From Arthonia radiata (taxonomy: Eukaryota > Ascomycota > Arthoniomycetes > Arthoniales > Arthoniaceae), in contig PSQN01000012.1 in assembly GCA_002989075.1 (NCBI GenBank), forward strand, positions 1,624,480 to 1,688,479: a stretch of DNA of 64,000 nt, given 5' to 3'. The notes below the pieces were generated by a model. The model was given only the letters and a program-made list of their open reading frames with translations. It did no database searches and had not been told where the DNA came from. This document shows positions 53,392 through 64,000 of this stretch, piece after piece. Both the position numbers and the translations under genes were made by a program. The stretch's first letter is position 1. Every line of letters begins with the position of its first letter.

Positions 53392-56300
53392 ATGAAAAAG
53401 TACAGTGTAGGCGAAATGTCATCCGTCTCAGCAGACGCCCCACGCTCCCGCGATGACTTCGAAGTGGCCATCATCTGCGCCTTGACTCACGAGGCCGACG
53501 CTGTCATCGCCCTCTTTGACGAGCTTTGGGACGACAACACGCACGAGCTGAGACCCAGCCTTAGCGAGGATAAGAATGAATACACCTTCGGCCGCATTGG
53601 GCTGCACGAGGTCGTCGTCGTAGTACTTCCGGGTATGGGCAAGAAAGGAGCAAGCAGCGTGGTTGCTGCGATGCACCCAACTTTTCGTAACATACAACTC
53701 AGCCTCGTGGTTGGCGTGTGCGCGGTTGCACCGTACACCGAAGACGGTTCTGAGGTAAGCTGCACAGCATCCACACATTCTTTCCTGTGGCTTTCGACCC
53801 ATCGCCAGGCAGCTAGCGCGCTGGCTTTGTCTTACGACGCTTTGTCTCAGCCGGAACTTCAGAAGAGGCTGTGCTGATATCTTGTTTCTAGGTAAGTCTC
53901 ACAGCAGCCACACACCTCGTTCTGTGCCTTGAAAGTCGTTGTCAGGCAGCTAGCGCACTGGCGCTACCCCCTTAGCCTTTGTTTAGAACGTGAAAGACCC
54001 TGGGAAGATACTGTGCTGATACTTTCCCCCTAGGTAAGTCTTAGAGCCTTAAGACACTCCGTTCTATTGCCTAGCAACTTTTGCCAGGCAGCCAGCGCGC
54101 TGGCGTTACCTCTAGAAACTCTATTTAGTACATTGAATGACCTTTAGAAGTTACTTTACTTACACTCTATTCTTAGGTACGTTTCAGAGCAGCCGAACAT
54201 TTAGTTCTGTGCCTAAAAAATTATTGTTAGGCAGCTGACGCGCTGGCGCTACTCTATAGCCCTTTATTACAACATAACCCAACTCCAGAAGACGGTGTGC
54301 TGACAATTCCTTCTAGGTCCTCCTTGGCGATGTGGTCATCAGCGCCTACGTCATTCAGTCAGACCTGGGCCGTCAATACGAAGATACATTCCTAAGAAAG
54401 GACACACTGGAGGATAATCTAGCGAGACCGCCACAAGAGATACAGAGGCTGTTGAAGCGGCTCGAGCTTGAGCATCATCACGAGCACCTTGGAGACCGAA
54501 CGCGAGGCTTCGCGAAGGAACTTCAGTCCCGAAAGAGCATCTATGCCTATCCAGGGACGAAATATGATCACCTTTACGCGACCAATTATACTCATATGCA
54601 CCGAGCCCCGGAGACATGTATTGAGTGCAAAGAAGTGAAGGGTGCGCCGGACCATGCCTGTGCGGGGGCAAAGTCGACCTCCTGTGCAGACCTTGGCTGT
54701 GAAGCGAGCCAGCTCATCCACCGAAAACGGCTCTCTGAGTCGAACAACGGCGATTGTCATGCCGCTATTTGGTTCGGACGCTTCGCATCTGGAGATCAAG
54801 TCATCAAGTCTGCCGCCCACCGAGAGGAGCTAGGTAAAAAGGAGAAAGTCATCGGTTTCGAAATGGAAGGCAGTGGTGCTTGGGAGCATTTTCCAACTAT
54901 CATTATCAAGAGCGGATGTGATTACGCTGATAGTCACAAAAGTAAGATGTGGCAGAAGCATTGTGCTGGAAATGCTGCGGCTTGCACGAAGGCGTTCCTT
55001 CAAGAATGGCGCAGGAAAGACAACGTGCGGGGCAGGGGAGAAATCTCACGTTAGTAAACCCTTGTATGCCGATGACCGTAGAAAAGTGCAAGATGGTGAC
55101 ACTCGCGGGTATTTATGTCAAATCTGGCTAACGTCCGGTCATAGCTGTCCTTGATCGCGCGCAAAGCGTTGCGAGTAGAGCTCCACGACCTCGCGTACCG
55201 CCTCCACGTTCCAGCAATCCCCTCTTCCTCGGCCGGGCGACTGAGCTGGCTAAGATCGAACAGCAGCTGTTTACCACAGATTCAACTGAACATCAAATGC
55301 TCAGAGAGCTGACCATCCTCGTCATACAAGGCTTGGGAGGCAGCGGCAAGAGTGAGCTATGCCTCCGCTATCTAAAGGTGCACGAACGGAGGTATGTGAT
55401 CATACTTAGTAGCGATAATATCCCAGTAGCGTCCTGTCTGATACTGTCACAGCTATTGGGCTATCTTCTGGATCGATGGTAGCACTGATGAGAGCCTTGT
55501 CTCAGGGTTTAAGTGCATCGCAACGCAACTCGGCCTTGCCGGCGATGATGTTGCCAAAGTTCGCGATAACCTAGAAGCACGAGAGCAGGGCTGGCTCTTG
55601 ATCGTCGATAATGCCGATGATCCAGAGCTCGACCTAGCTCCTTACTTCCCTGACCAAGGCGTTGGCCATATTCTTATCACTACTCGGAACCCAGAGCTAG
55701 GTATATTTCAGACCGGGTCGACATTGCGCCTCGAAGGTCTTGCTGAGAACGATGCTCTCGCGTTACTCTTTAAGGCAGCCGGGACAGAAGCCCCAGAACA
55801 GGCGTCGCTGACTATGGGCGCCAAAGACATTATAAAGACACTAGACTTTCATGCTCTTGCTGTCATTCAAGCTGGCGCATATATCCGAAAGACTCACGAT
55901 CTGAATGGCTACGTTAGGGTTTTCAACGAACAGAGAAAGCGCATTCTCGAGTATTGCGCTCCACAATCCCGAGCTCAGTATGGCAGCGTGTATGCAACGT
56001 TTGAGGTTTCCGCGTCGAGGTTACGGCAGGAGGCTGATGAGCGGCAACAGCGATCCGCCGCCGACGCTCTGGATCTCCTCCAACTCTTTGCTTTTATGGG
56101 CTCGCGGGGTCCATTTGAACGCATCTTTAGTGATGCAAAGGACTTCGCTATAGAGTGTACCGATTCCACAGGACCCGCCACTAACGCGGACGATGTCGCT
56201 AACATGGGAGATGTAGAGTTTTTCGCTCGGTTTCTCCCTCGGAGGTATTCCTCCCTGCTAACTCCCCTAGCCTACGCAACGAACGACCTTTATGGAAAGT

Positions 56301-56572
56301 ATCGATGGCGCGAGGCGTGTGATAAATTACGTCAATACTCTATGTTGTCATTTGACAATGACGACGATGGGGAAGAAGTTCTGACATTCCACCCATTAAT
56401 CCTAGCATGGGCACGAGACCGACAATCAAAGGATAGCTACGTGCAATCGTGGCTGTCTAGCGCTGGGACGATTTTCCTTAGCAGTCGTGGATTGTGGGAG
56501 CTGGATCGTCTTCTTTACCGGCTCGGAACTCATGCCCGCGCCTGCTTCGGTCACGTGCCGAAGGACTGGTGA
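53392..56572 (+). CDS. NLR-like receptor: nucleoside phosphorylase domain plus NB-ARC
   Basis: Model: join(53392..53754, 54317..55049, 55145..55391, 55453..56572), 820 aa, all phases closing. Residues ~24-365 form a PNP/UDP-phosphorylase-like domain (FEVAIICALTHEADAVIALF, VVVLPGMGKKGASSVVAAM, LLGDVVISAYV, KVIGFEMEGSGAWEHFP). The NB-ARC follows: P-loop QGLGGSGKSEL (~428), Walker B GWLLIVDNADD (~494), HILITTRNP, FHALAVIQAGAY and an MHD-like FHPLILAWARDR (~759). In fungal NLRs the PNP part is the N-terminal effector and the NB-ARC the ATP switch; proposed roles are non-self recognition and immunity. The product stops soon after the MHD motif with no TPR, ankyrin or WD repeats, so the usual sensor half is missing. 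Intron 1 is a four-unit tandem array. Confidence 0.88.
53755..54316 (+). repeat. Four tandem copies of one intron
   Basis: Units are 53755-53891 (137 nt), 53892-54033 (142), 54034-54176 (143) and 54177-54316 (140). Each starts with a donor (GTAAGC, GTAAGT, GTAAGT, GTACGT) and ends with an acceptor (TTCTAG, CCCTAG, TCTTAG, TTCTAG). Each carries the core AGGCAGC(T/C)(A/G)(A/G)CGC(G/A)CTGGC in the middle. Units 1, 2 and 4 have TGCTGA(T/C) as a likely branch site; unit 3 has ACTTACAC. Junctions are AG|GT with nothing between. Removing all 562 nt joins GSE to VLLGDV in phase 0, as the PNP family needs. Confidence 0.93.
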
Positions 56573-57550
56573 ACCGAAACATCTAACTTACCATTCATCT
56601 CCCTATTATACTACCTAGTATGGGTGTTATTGCTCAATTGAGACAAGGCTGTCAACTCCAACATTTGCCAATGCTTAGAAGTAGCACTCAAAACGGCAGA
56701 GAGGGGGCAGCTTAGCGAACACAGCAAGAGGGTAATCAAGCTGCTGCCAAATAGCTTCGCCGTTCATCAGCTTCAACACTGCGAGCTTGGTTTACCGACG
56801 CTGTCGTCTGCGGAGCATCTTTTGGCGTGAAGGCACACCATGACTGACCGCAAAGAAGCATGCGAGTGCGGCTGATGTACCTGCATTGTGATTCTGCTTC
56901 ATGCCCTCTCCCCTGCTCGTCGTGGTTTTTGGTGACGAAGTACTGTTGGAGGTATACCCTGCCTGTCGATATTTTGATACCAACGATGATCACCGCACTC
57001 GAGCGCAACGGTTGCGTTACGATATCAGCTGTTTGTTTGAGCATTGTAGTAGTCGAGATGAACGGGGCTCAGCGATATGGATGGCTTGAACGCTGCTTCC
57101 TGGATTGATATACACGGCCATGCTAAAACGAGCTTCACTATTTCGTGCGGTTGCTCTTCTACTCTCTGGCTCCTATTACGAGATGCCGCGTAGGATCCGT
57201 CTTAATTTGTCGCGTCGTCCCACCTAGAGTCACCACTGCTTCGACGTGCTGCGTTTTTGTCTTGCTTTCTGCTAACGCCGGGCTCCTTTCTCCATGTCTG
57301 GCGTCCTCACAGCCGTTGGCCTTGCGTCCCTGCGATTCCTTGCTGCCTGCGGGCTCACGTCTGTCGACAGCTGATCCACCTGCCGCTTGGCCCATTGCCA
57401 GCTATAGTGCCTCATATTGCCAGCTCAAATGCCTCATGTCGCCAACTGCATCGCGTACTCTTGATTGCTGTGCGCGCGCTGCGACCCATTGCCACAACGT
57501 TGACGAGCCAACTGTACCATTTGATTCATCACCAGATAATGTTTGAAGTC
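56573..57550. other. Intergenic, no intact gene
   Basis: A 59-codon stretch after 56640 (QCLEVALKTAERGQLSEHS) might be a leftover of the missing helical-repeat half of the receptor; this is weak. A two-and-a-half-copy ~22-nt repeat lies at 57398-57445. Confidence 0.35.
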
Positions 57551-57897
57551 TCAAATCCCATCGCTAGGACCATCAACAATGCCCCACCTCTTCCGGTCTT
57601 TGCTCTCATAGACGCCTCGCCAGTTCCAATCTCTCGGATCCACTTTACTCAGCCGCTCTCTGAGTAGATGGAACGTATCAATATGTGTGGGCGGCTTTGC
57701 GGTGTCCAGCGACGGATTCGAGTTTAGGGATGCTTTGAAGCGCTCGAGCTCCTCGCGGCGGACGCGGAGCCAGGCTGAGGCGGCGCCGATGGAGATGGCG
57801 AAGATTGGGTCGCCGAATCTGCTTGCTATTAGTTACAGATAATGTGGAACAAAGGTACGGGGACGACTGACTTGGAGATCAGGTAGGGTGATGCCAT
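57551..57897 (-). CDS. NCE101: NCE101-like small protein (non-classical export protein 1 family)
   Basis: Model: complement(join(57551..57818, 57872..57897)), 97 aa. Exon 1 is 26 nt (MASPYLISK); the 53-nt intron (GTCAGT...GCAG) joins it to FGDPIFAISIGAASAWLRV. The N-terminus MASPYLISKFGDP and the single hydrophobic segment match the NCE101 family, whose yeast member was found in a screen for export of proteins lacking signal peptides. The usual protein is about 55-80 residues, so this one has a longer C-terminal tail (IDTFHLLRERLSKVDPRDWNW). It converges on nothing closely; PPM1 lies upstream on the same strand. Confidence 0.8.
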
Positions 57898-58076
57898 CTT
57901 GCAATGTGATGTGAGTTGTGATGAGACGGATGATTTGTTCCAGCTTTGGACAGTTATTTTGATGGTCGGTAAGAGGTATCGTGACACCGCAAAACCCGAA
58001 GGCGGACCGTCCAGCGCTTCGGTCCATTTGCATTCACGCCCCTCGCAATCGGATTCACAGCGGCAATATTGGCTCA

Positions 58077-59165
58077 TCAAACGCTTGGCCACTGTTGATG
58101 CCCTCGCGAGCCCCAGATGAAACTATAGTGCCCAGCCAACAGCTCCCACTCCTCTTCTTCATCCAGACCTTCAAGGTTTCTCAGACGTTCTTTCTCGTCG
58201 TTTGAGATCCTCGTACGCCACCAGTCCTTAACCAGCATGCCGCCAGTCTTCTCAAAGCCACATTCTGTTAGTCTGTCTGCGTGGGCTTCGAGTGTCGGAC
58301 AAGCTCGCAATCCTGGAAGGGAAATACCGCGGGCGGAGAGATTAGAGGTCATCGTTTGGCCAAAAGCATCGTCAGGGTGGAGAGGCTCGTAAAGGACGAT
58401 TGAGATGGGTGCTGAGGGTGAAACAGTGCTTTGCAAAAAGCGTTGGAGGATGGCTATCGTGTCTGATGAACTGAGATAGGTGAAGCAGCATTCTGAAAGC
58501 AGAAGCGTCGGGCATGATCGGTCAATACCAGGCAATCCTGCACCCTCGTCTTGTTTATCATCCTGCTGCCCAGAGCTTACGGATTGGGTGGGTGTCGTAA
58601 GTTTGCGAAGGTCAAGTGGATGTAGGTAGTATCCCGCCGAAGTCAATTGAGTACCTTCTTTGGAACATTGAGCACCACTTAGTAGTTTAGCGTTGGTGAT
58701 GGCGAGGATTTTCTTCTTAGTGCACTCAGCAAAATCGAGTTCATGGTACACAAGGCTCATGTTCAGGCCGGATTGCTGGTTAAGCAAGCGGAATGGCCTC
58801 GTGTCAGTGCCGGCTCCCAGGGATATTATTTGCACATTTTGATCCTTATGAGCATTGAGGAAATCTTTTACCAACGCGTCTATTGCAACAGTCCTCACAT
58901 ACGTGCCTCGATTGATGATCGGCATGCGTTTCACACTTTTCCTTGAGAACGCGAGAGTCCGCGCATATGGGTCGTCTAGATACCCAACATCGACAGCACT
59001 CATTCTCGAGCCGGCAGCATCGTCATCAGTGTGCTGGATCACAGTATTGGAGGATGAAGTTGAATCAGCCGCTTTTCGCACTCCTTCACGTAAGCCGCGT
59101 ACGTTAGTGGCCGCTTTCGAATTTCGCAGACGCTCAAGCAAGTTTGGAATCTGGGGCGCAGTCAT
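58077..59165 (-). CDS. PPM1: Leucine carboxyl methyltransferase (PP2A methyltransferase)
   Basis: Single exon, 362 aa from ATG 59165 (the frame is open upstream but without ATG). Uses S-adenosylmethionine to methylate the C-terminal Leu of PP2A catalytic subunits, controlling holoenzyme assembly. Motifs: VDVGYLDDPYARTLAF, RMPIINRGTYVRTVAID, then the SAM-binding IISLGAGTDTRPFRL, VYHELDFAECTKKK, LLLSECCFTYLSSSDT and VLYEPLHPDDAFGQTM. The C-terminal end LEGLDEEEEWELLAGHYSF is typical. Length is close to yeast Ppm1. Confidence 0.95.
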   Translation of the reverse strand: MTAPQIPNLLERLRNSKAATNVRGLREGVRKAADSTSSSNTVIQHTDDDAAGSRMSAVDVGYLDDPYARTLAFSRKSVKRMPIINRGTYVRTVAIDALVKDFLNAHKDQNVQIISLGAGTDTRPFRLLNQQSGLNMSLVYHELDFAECTKKKILAITNAKLLSGAQCSKEGTQLTSAGYYLHPLDLRKLTTPTQSVSSGQQDDKQDEGAGLPGIDRSCPTLLLSECCFTYLSSSDTIAILQRFLQSTVSPSAPISIVLYEPLHPDDAFGQTMTSNLSARGISLPGLRACPTLEAHADRLTECGFEKTGGMLVKDWWRTRISNDEKERLRNLEGLDEEEEWELLAGHYSFIWGSRGHQQWPSV

Positions 59166-59801
59166 CTTCGGCAGCGGGTTATGAAGTCTGTGATCAATGC
59201 TCTGCGAAGAAGTGCAGCTCAAATGATCGCATGTTGGTGAAGCATTAGCTTTGCATATCCGCTGGAAGCAGCCGCTGCCGGCTGATCGTTACCAGAACGC
59301 ACGAGAGAATGTACTGATTTCAGTAATCGCAGGGTTGGAAACTTGTTTAGAGGTTCTTGATGCTGCGAGCTCGCCAAACACGGATATACTCAGCCACCGC
59401 ACCTTACCAGTTTAGGTGAAGCGCAGTCAGGTACCCGCGAACACTCACCTGCGTCACACTCAGGCAGTGAGGTGGTCGGTGTACTTCATGAAGTGCACGA
59501 CCCACACTTTCCACGACATAAACATCACACAGAAAGAGCCGTACCTACTGAGCTGATAGGCCAGCAAACATTCGAGCATTGCGCACTCCGAGAATCTTGG
59601 CTACACCGTGATTGCGAGTACCGACTTGGCAGCGTTGCGCTACCTCGTCTCACTGCGGACGTTTTCAGCCTTTCGAGACCGCTCACCTTTTCATCGTACA
59701 TTTGTGCGCCCACACTAGGACACGTGTGATTCCTCACAAGAAGCTGTGGTTACCATCACCCGAAGCGCATTCGGCGCATTGCAAGGCCTTCAAGAGACGA
59801 G
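59166..59801. other. Divergent promoter region PPM1 / patatin
   Basis: No gene seen. A frame before 59802 is out of phase with the patatin product. Confidence 0.5.
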
Positions 59802-61831
59802 ATGGCGGGGTCAGGTATGCGAAGGCAGGACACGACCAAAGGGCCGCCTTTGAGGATACTGTCGCTAGGTGAGCAATATCATTGATCTGCACTTAGCACA
59901 TCTGACACATTCGTACCACAGATGGCGGCGGAGTCCGAGGGTATTCGATGATGATTCTGCTTCAGGAGTTGATGCACAGGACGTACGTCGAGATGCATGG
60001 CGAGGCACCGAAGAGGGAGAACATCCCTAAGCCTTGCGATCATTTCGATCTCATAGTGGGCACGGGCACGGGTGGACTCATTGCAATTATGCTCGGACGA
60101 TTGCGGATGGACCTCGAGACGTGCAAGAACGTATATGTGCGGATGACTCGGCGGGTATTTGAGACGGACAAGACCTTCGCAGGCATACCATTCAAATCGA
60201 CATTGTTCAAAGCATCCAAGCTGGAGGACGCCATCAGAGATTGCGTGAAAGAGCATACGGTGTGGGACGATGAAGGCAACGACAACCTGGCGATGGCTAC
60301 GGATCTTACATCGCCCATGACACCTGATTCACCTACCAGCGCTTTCAGTCAAGGCGGTGCACCATCCCGAAATTCAAGCACAATCAGCAGGCCGATGTCG
60401 CTGGGTCCGGGCATGAGAAGCGGGATGGGCGTCGGGCGATGGGGTAATCCCAATGCGCTGCTTTATGACGTCCGCGAAAAGCGCACAAAGACGTAAGTAC
60501 GGTCGTCAAGTTAGCTCGTGCATCGCTGACAATCCCGCAGAGCAGTCACGGGTGTCTATAAGAAGAGCCCACGTGGTTCACCTCCTGCTCTCCTGAGGTC
60601 TTACGATTCAAGACGCGAGGCGCCTCCCGAGTCCAATTGCACGATCTGGCAGGCTGGCCGAGCTACCTCCGCAATCGGTCTTGCCTTCAAGCCCATCCAG
60701 ATTGGCCAATCTGTGTTTCATGACGAAGGTCAAGGCAAGTTCAACCCTTCGCCAAACGCTCTAGATGAAGCGACACTGAACGAATATCCCGGCCGAGATG
60801 TGGGCGTCTTTATCAGCATTGGTACCGGCAAAAGGCCAGGCGGTACAGATGCACGAAGCCATGAATGGTGGGAGAGCTTTGTTGGCGGTACAGCGGGGGA
60901 GTTTGCAGAGGCGCGAAGGAAGCTCATGGCGAAGATTGAGGGCTGCGAAGACACGCATCAATACATGATGAGAGAATACCTCGCCAAGCGAGGGGTCAAC
61001 GCGGAGAACTACTACCGGCTAAATGTTGAAGTAGGCGTTGGTGAGTTCGGTATGAACGAGTGGAATCGGTTGTCTGATATCAGCACATCTTCAAGGATGT
61101 ACTTGGGTAGAGTGGAGATCCAACAGCAGACACAGACGGCAGCGGCGAAGATGGCTAGGATTCACAACGCTAAGGTGCGGTGGAACCGCGGGCTTCATGG
61201 CAATCACGACGTCTCCGAGCGCAGTTCGTGGCAGGAATCACTGTTCGAGACTCACGAGCCAATGCCTCCTGTACCGCCGCCGTCAAATCCACTGGCCGTT
61301 GAACTACCGGCCGATGAAGGCTTCTCGGAAACGCGTCCGAACAGCCAAAGGCACTCAAGCCCTCGAAGCAGTCCGCCAGTGCATGGAGGGGCGCCGTACA
61401 AGCCGCCATATCCGCCATATCCACCTCAACGAGGAGCAACGGGGGGTGGCGATAAGTATCCTGTGACGGACGAGCCTCCTGTTAGAATGAGCGATGAGTT
61501 CCCAACAGCGCTCGAGTCCGATCCACGAAGGCAGCAAGCGCCTACATCGCATCCTGATGGCCACAATCGCCAGCCATCCGTACCTTATGATATCTACGGA
61601 CGTCCGCCTTCTTACGAACCTCCACCGGTCAGTGCGATGAGCCCTCATACAAGCATGTACTCGAATGGACCGGTGTCAGCTGTGTCATCTCACGCGCCTC
61701 CATTACCACCTAAGACGCCTTTCAGGGATGAAGGTCCGACATATCCATCGAACAAGCCACTACCATACCCAGATGATGCGCCACCACCACGCGTCGACAT
61801 GAGCAAGAAGCCGCAGAGCCACGTGAGATGA
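59802..61831 (+). CDS. Patatin-like phospholipase domain protein
   Basis: Model: join(59802..59868, 59922..60492, 60541..61831), 642 aa. Exon 1 is short (MAGSGMRRQDTTKGPPLRIL) and the 53-nt intron splits the Asp codon of SLDGGGVRGYSMMIL, the oxyanion loop. The nucleophile elbow reads FDLIVGTGTGGLIAIMLG, with Thr where patatins have Ser (GxSxG). RDVGVFISIGTGKRPGG is the later strand. The C-terminal ~200 residues are Pro/Ser-rich (PPYPPYPPQRG, PPPSYEPPPVS) and disordered. Fungal relatives with GTGTG are known to me, but whether Thr serves as nucleophile or the enzyme is inactive cannot be told. Likely lipid-related, cytosolic. Confidence 0.88.
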
Positions 61832-62310
61832 ATTTGGAGATAAGAGATGGCTGAATTACCTCAAATGTGTTTTGAATGGATGTGATGGCTGCAAGAGCAA
61901 ATGATACCCCAACGTCGCTGATGAATTTATTGGACTTTTTTCCAGATCTGAAACGCCTTCACCGCGCTCATAGTAAGTATGTATTACCTGCTTGCATGTA
62001 AGTCGTGCGCCCAAAAGAGCAAGTATCAGAGTTTCGGCAGACCCGCGCTACTATGCACCGTCCTTGCCTCACGGCGGGGCATTTCCAGCCAAGCTGTCCG
62101 CGTCCTCGCCTGGATCTACATACCACATCCATCCGCGCAATCCGACTCCGAGCAGACAGACAGCCAGAAAGTACTACATAGACTATCGTCACACTGACTA
62201 CATTTCCACACTGACAAATGTAGCACCGCAGAGACAAATACAACAAACATCCCACTCACGCAACACTCGTCTCTACACACAACCACCCTGATAGTGACGA
62301 AACAACCAAA
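61832..62310. other. Intergenic
   Basis: 3' flank of the patatin gene and C/A-rich leader of the MOSC gene. No gene seen. Confidence 0.5.
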
Positions 62311-63702
62311 ATGCACATCGAAGCCCTCTACCACTACCCCATCAAATCCCTCCGCGGCATCGCCCTCCCCGCCGCCACGCTCACCCCGCGCGGCCTCCCC
62401 CACGACCGCACCTTCATGCTCGTCCGCGACCACGGCCCCGGCGCCATCCACCCGAAAACAGAAACCCGCTACGAGAATATGCACGTGAGCCACTTTCCTG
62501 GTCTGTGTTTGTTTACGACGGCTATGGTGCGGGGGGTGCCGGGCGCTACCTCTTCTGACAGTGGTGATGAAGCGGCGGACGGGACGGCGACGGGTGATGC
62601 AGAAGACGGAGGCGAGGTGAATGGTAAAAGGGTGGACGACTGCATCGAAATCACGCACGTCTCCCCGGACACGAGAGCCACCTCCAGACTGCTGGTTCCC
62701 CTTCTGCCTGACGTGGAGAGCATGCAGCTTGAGAGAGTCTTCATACGCATGCACCAATCTCCCACAGTCGCTTACGCCATGCCCTCGCGCTACTGCCGCT
62801 GGTTCAGTCAGATCTTCGGCTTCGACGTCGTGCTCGTGTATCTCGGCCACAGCGACTCGGCGCAGACGCGTCCCGTACTAGGCAACATTGCGCCGAACGC
62901 CGCCGTTGTTAACGCGGAGCGCCAACGGAAATTGGAGATGCAGCGGAGGGCGCAGGAGGCGGAGCAGAGGCCGGGGGCAGGGATGAGAGGGTGGCTTGGG
63001 GTGATGTTGGGGGGTGTATCCACTTACCTTACCGGCTCTTCAGAGAACGCAGCGCTGGACGAGCAGGAAGCAGAGGTCTTAGAGACAGAGAAAGACCGCA
63101 CGAATCTGGCCGAGGCGAGGGCCGTGCGGAAGGATCTGCGGGGCCGGGAGTACGACATCACGTTTGCGGACTGTGCGCCGTATCTGGTGGTGAGTTCGGC
63201 GAGTTTGCAGAATGCGCGGGCGCGATTGGGGGACGAAGAAGGGGAGCGGTTGGATATGATGCGGTTTCGGCCGAATGTGGTGGTTGGGGGCGTGGGGGAG
63301 GCGTGGGCGGAGGATTTTTGGGGGGAGGTGGGGGTGTTTCCCACAAACAGTAGTGCGGAGGGGAAAGTTGAGGAGGTGAAGGGTGCGGTGTTGAAGCTCA
63401 CAGCGAATTGCGTGCGGTGTGCAAGTCTTAACGTGGACTACGAGACGGGGAGGGCGACGGGCACGGTGTTGAAGAGTCTGCAGAAGGATCGGCGGGTGGA
63501 TAAGGGGTTGAAGTATGAGCCTGTGTTTGGGCGGTATGGGTTTCTGGGGGGTGGGAAGGAGGTGAGCGTTAGTGTGGGGGATGAGGTAAGGGTGGTCAAG
63601 CGGAATGAGGAGCATACGGCGATGAAGTGGCCGGGGATGGGGGGAGGGAAGAAGGAGGTTTGGTTTCCTGAGGTTGCGCAGGTTGCGAGCGCTGCCGCTT
63701 GA
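62311..63702 (+). CDS. MOSC-domain protein (molybdenum cofactor sulfurase C-terminal type)
   Basis: Single exon, 463 aa. MHIEALYHYPIKSLRGIALP and TPRGLPHDRTFMLVRD form the MOSC N-terminal barrel. The MOSC domain follows at about 280-450: FRPNVVVGGVGEAWAEDFW, LTANCVRCASLNVD (candidate sulfur- or cofactor-handling cysteines), KYEPVFGRYGF and VSVGDEVRVVKR. Relatives handle sulfurated molybdenum cofactor, as in MOCOS and mARC enzymes. A central region (about 195-270, LEMQRRAQEAEQRPG) is an insert with a short hydrophobic stretch (GWLGVMLGGVSTYLTG). The exact reaction is not known. Confidence 0.87.
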   Translation: MHIEALYHYPIKSLRGIALPAATLTPRGLPHDRTFMLVRDHGPGAIHPKTETRYENMHVSHFPGLCLFTTAMVRGVPGATSSDSGDEAADGTATGDAEDGGEVNGKRVDDCIEITHVSPDTRATSRLLVPLLPDVESMQLERVFIRMHQSPTVAYAMPSRYCRWFSQIFGFDVVLVYLGHSDSAQTRPVLGNIAPNAAVVNAERQRKLEMQRRAQEAEQRPGAGMRGWLGVMLGGVSTYLTGSSENAALDEQEAEVLETEKDRTNLAEARAVRKDLRGREYDITFADCAPYLVVSSASLQNARARLGDEEGERLDMMRFRPNVVVGGVGEAWAEDFWGEVGVFPTNSSAEGKVEEVKGAVLKLTANCVRCASLNVDYETGRATGTVLKSLQKDRRVDKGLKYEPVFGRYGFLGGGKEVSVSVGDEVRVVKRNEEHTAMKWPGMGGGKKEVWFPEVAQVASAAA

Positions 63703-64000
63703 GAATAGATGGGTTGTATAAGGAGGCTATTATTCATCGGAACCGTATGCAGCAGTCGTGTGTAATGGTCGCCTAGTCTCGATCATTGAGGTGATTGGGA
63801 TTGTCCTGCGCAGACGGTTTATTCGTTGTTGACGGTCGTAGTAAGTACTTGTAGTCGGTGTTCGTGGCTTCCTCTACGAGCTGCGGTCGCTCACACTGCT
63901 GACGACATAGAGCTCGTGAAGGGACGTGTACTTCTTGAGTAAGAGCCTCGTTGTGACCGTTGACCCGGTACTCATTTCGACTTGGAGCTGAAAAGCGAGG
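63703..64000. other. 3' flank at window end
   Basis: No gene seen in the last 298 bases. Confidence 0.4.

Noticed and set aside
57145-57667. Overlapping plus-strand frames beside NCE101
   Set aside because: They partly oppose the last exon of the NCE101-like gene, which has much stronger support.

Overview
The window is nuclear DNA of a filamentous ascomycete, most likely a dothideomycete. Genes are mono- or oligo-exonic with short GT-AG introns (about 50-120 nt, donors such as GTAAGT, GTGAGT and GTACGT, CTGAC- or CTAAC-like branch sites). Many products are typical of filamentous fungi: GH17 and GH128 wall enzymes, a PNP-type NB-ARC receptor, a PPM1 methyltransferase and an NCE101-like protein. 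The class is inferred from gene content, not from a species match.

Layout. 0-23 kb is mostly housekeeping: the end of a GH17-But2 wall glucanase, an unrecognised three-exon gene, hexokinase, an ACT-domain protein, two tandem F-box-like paralogs, ribosomal protein eL42, a 2H phosphoesterase, a GPI-anchored GH128 protein, the PC4/Sub1 coactivator, a dienelactone hydrolase and a GNAT-like protein. 23-42 kb is gene-poor accessory DNA. It holds two unrecognised families, each in three copies. Family B is a coiled coil followed by a four-Cys module. Family A has a CCCH-like Cys/His module and a C-terminal WGK block. A and B lie near one another in two clusters (24-28.4 kb and 35.6-41.9 kb). Most copies are broken or interrupted by in-frame stops. 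The same region carries two tRNA-like sequences with widely spaced A and B boxes, several small repeats and one intact single-pass membrane SH3 protein. 42-52.6 kb returns to core genes: a TBC Rab-GAP, a cytochrome b561-like membrane protein, a Ras GTPase and a probably peroxisomal acyl-CoA synthetase. 53.4-56.6 kb holds a PNP/NB-ARC receptor. 57.5-63.7 kb holds NCE101-like, PPM1, a patatin-like protein and a MOSC protein.

The most striking signal is in the NB-ARC gene. Its first intron is four tandem copies of one ~140-nt intron (53755-54316). Each copy has its own donor, shared core and acceptor, and neighbours abut as AG|GT with no exon between them. Second is the paired A/B family, which I cannot match to a named family.

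Exon boundaries were set by hand from splice consensus, frame continuity and protein family conservation. Every multi-exon model given as joined sums to a whole number of codons unless stated otherwise.
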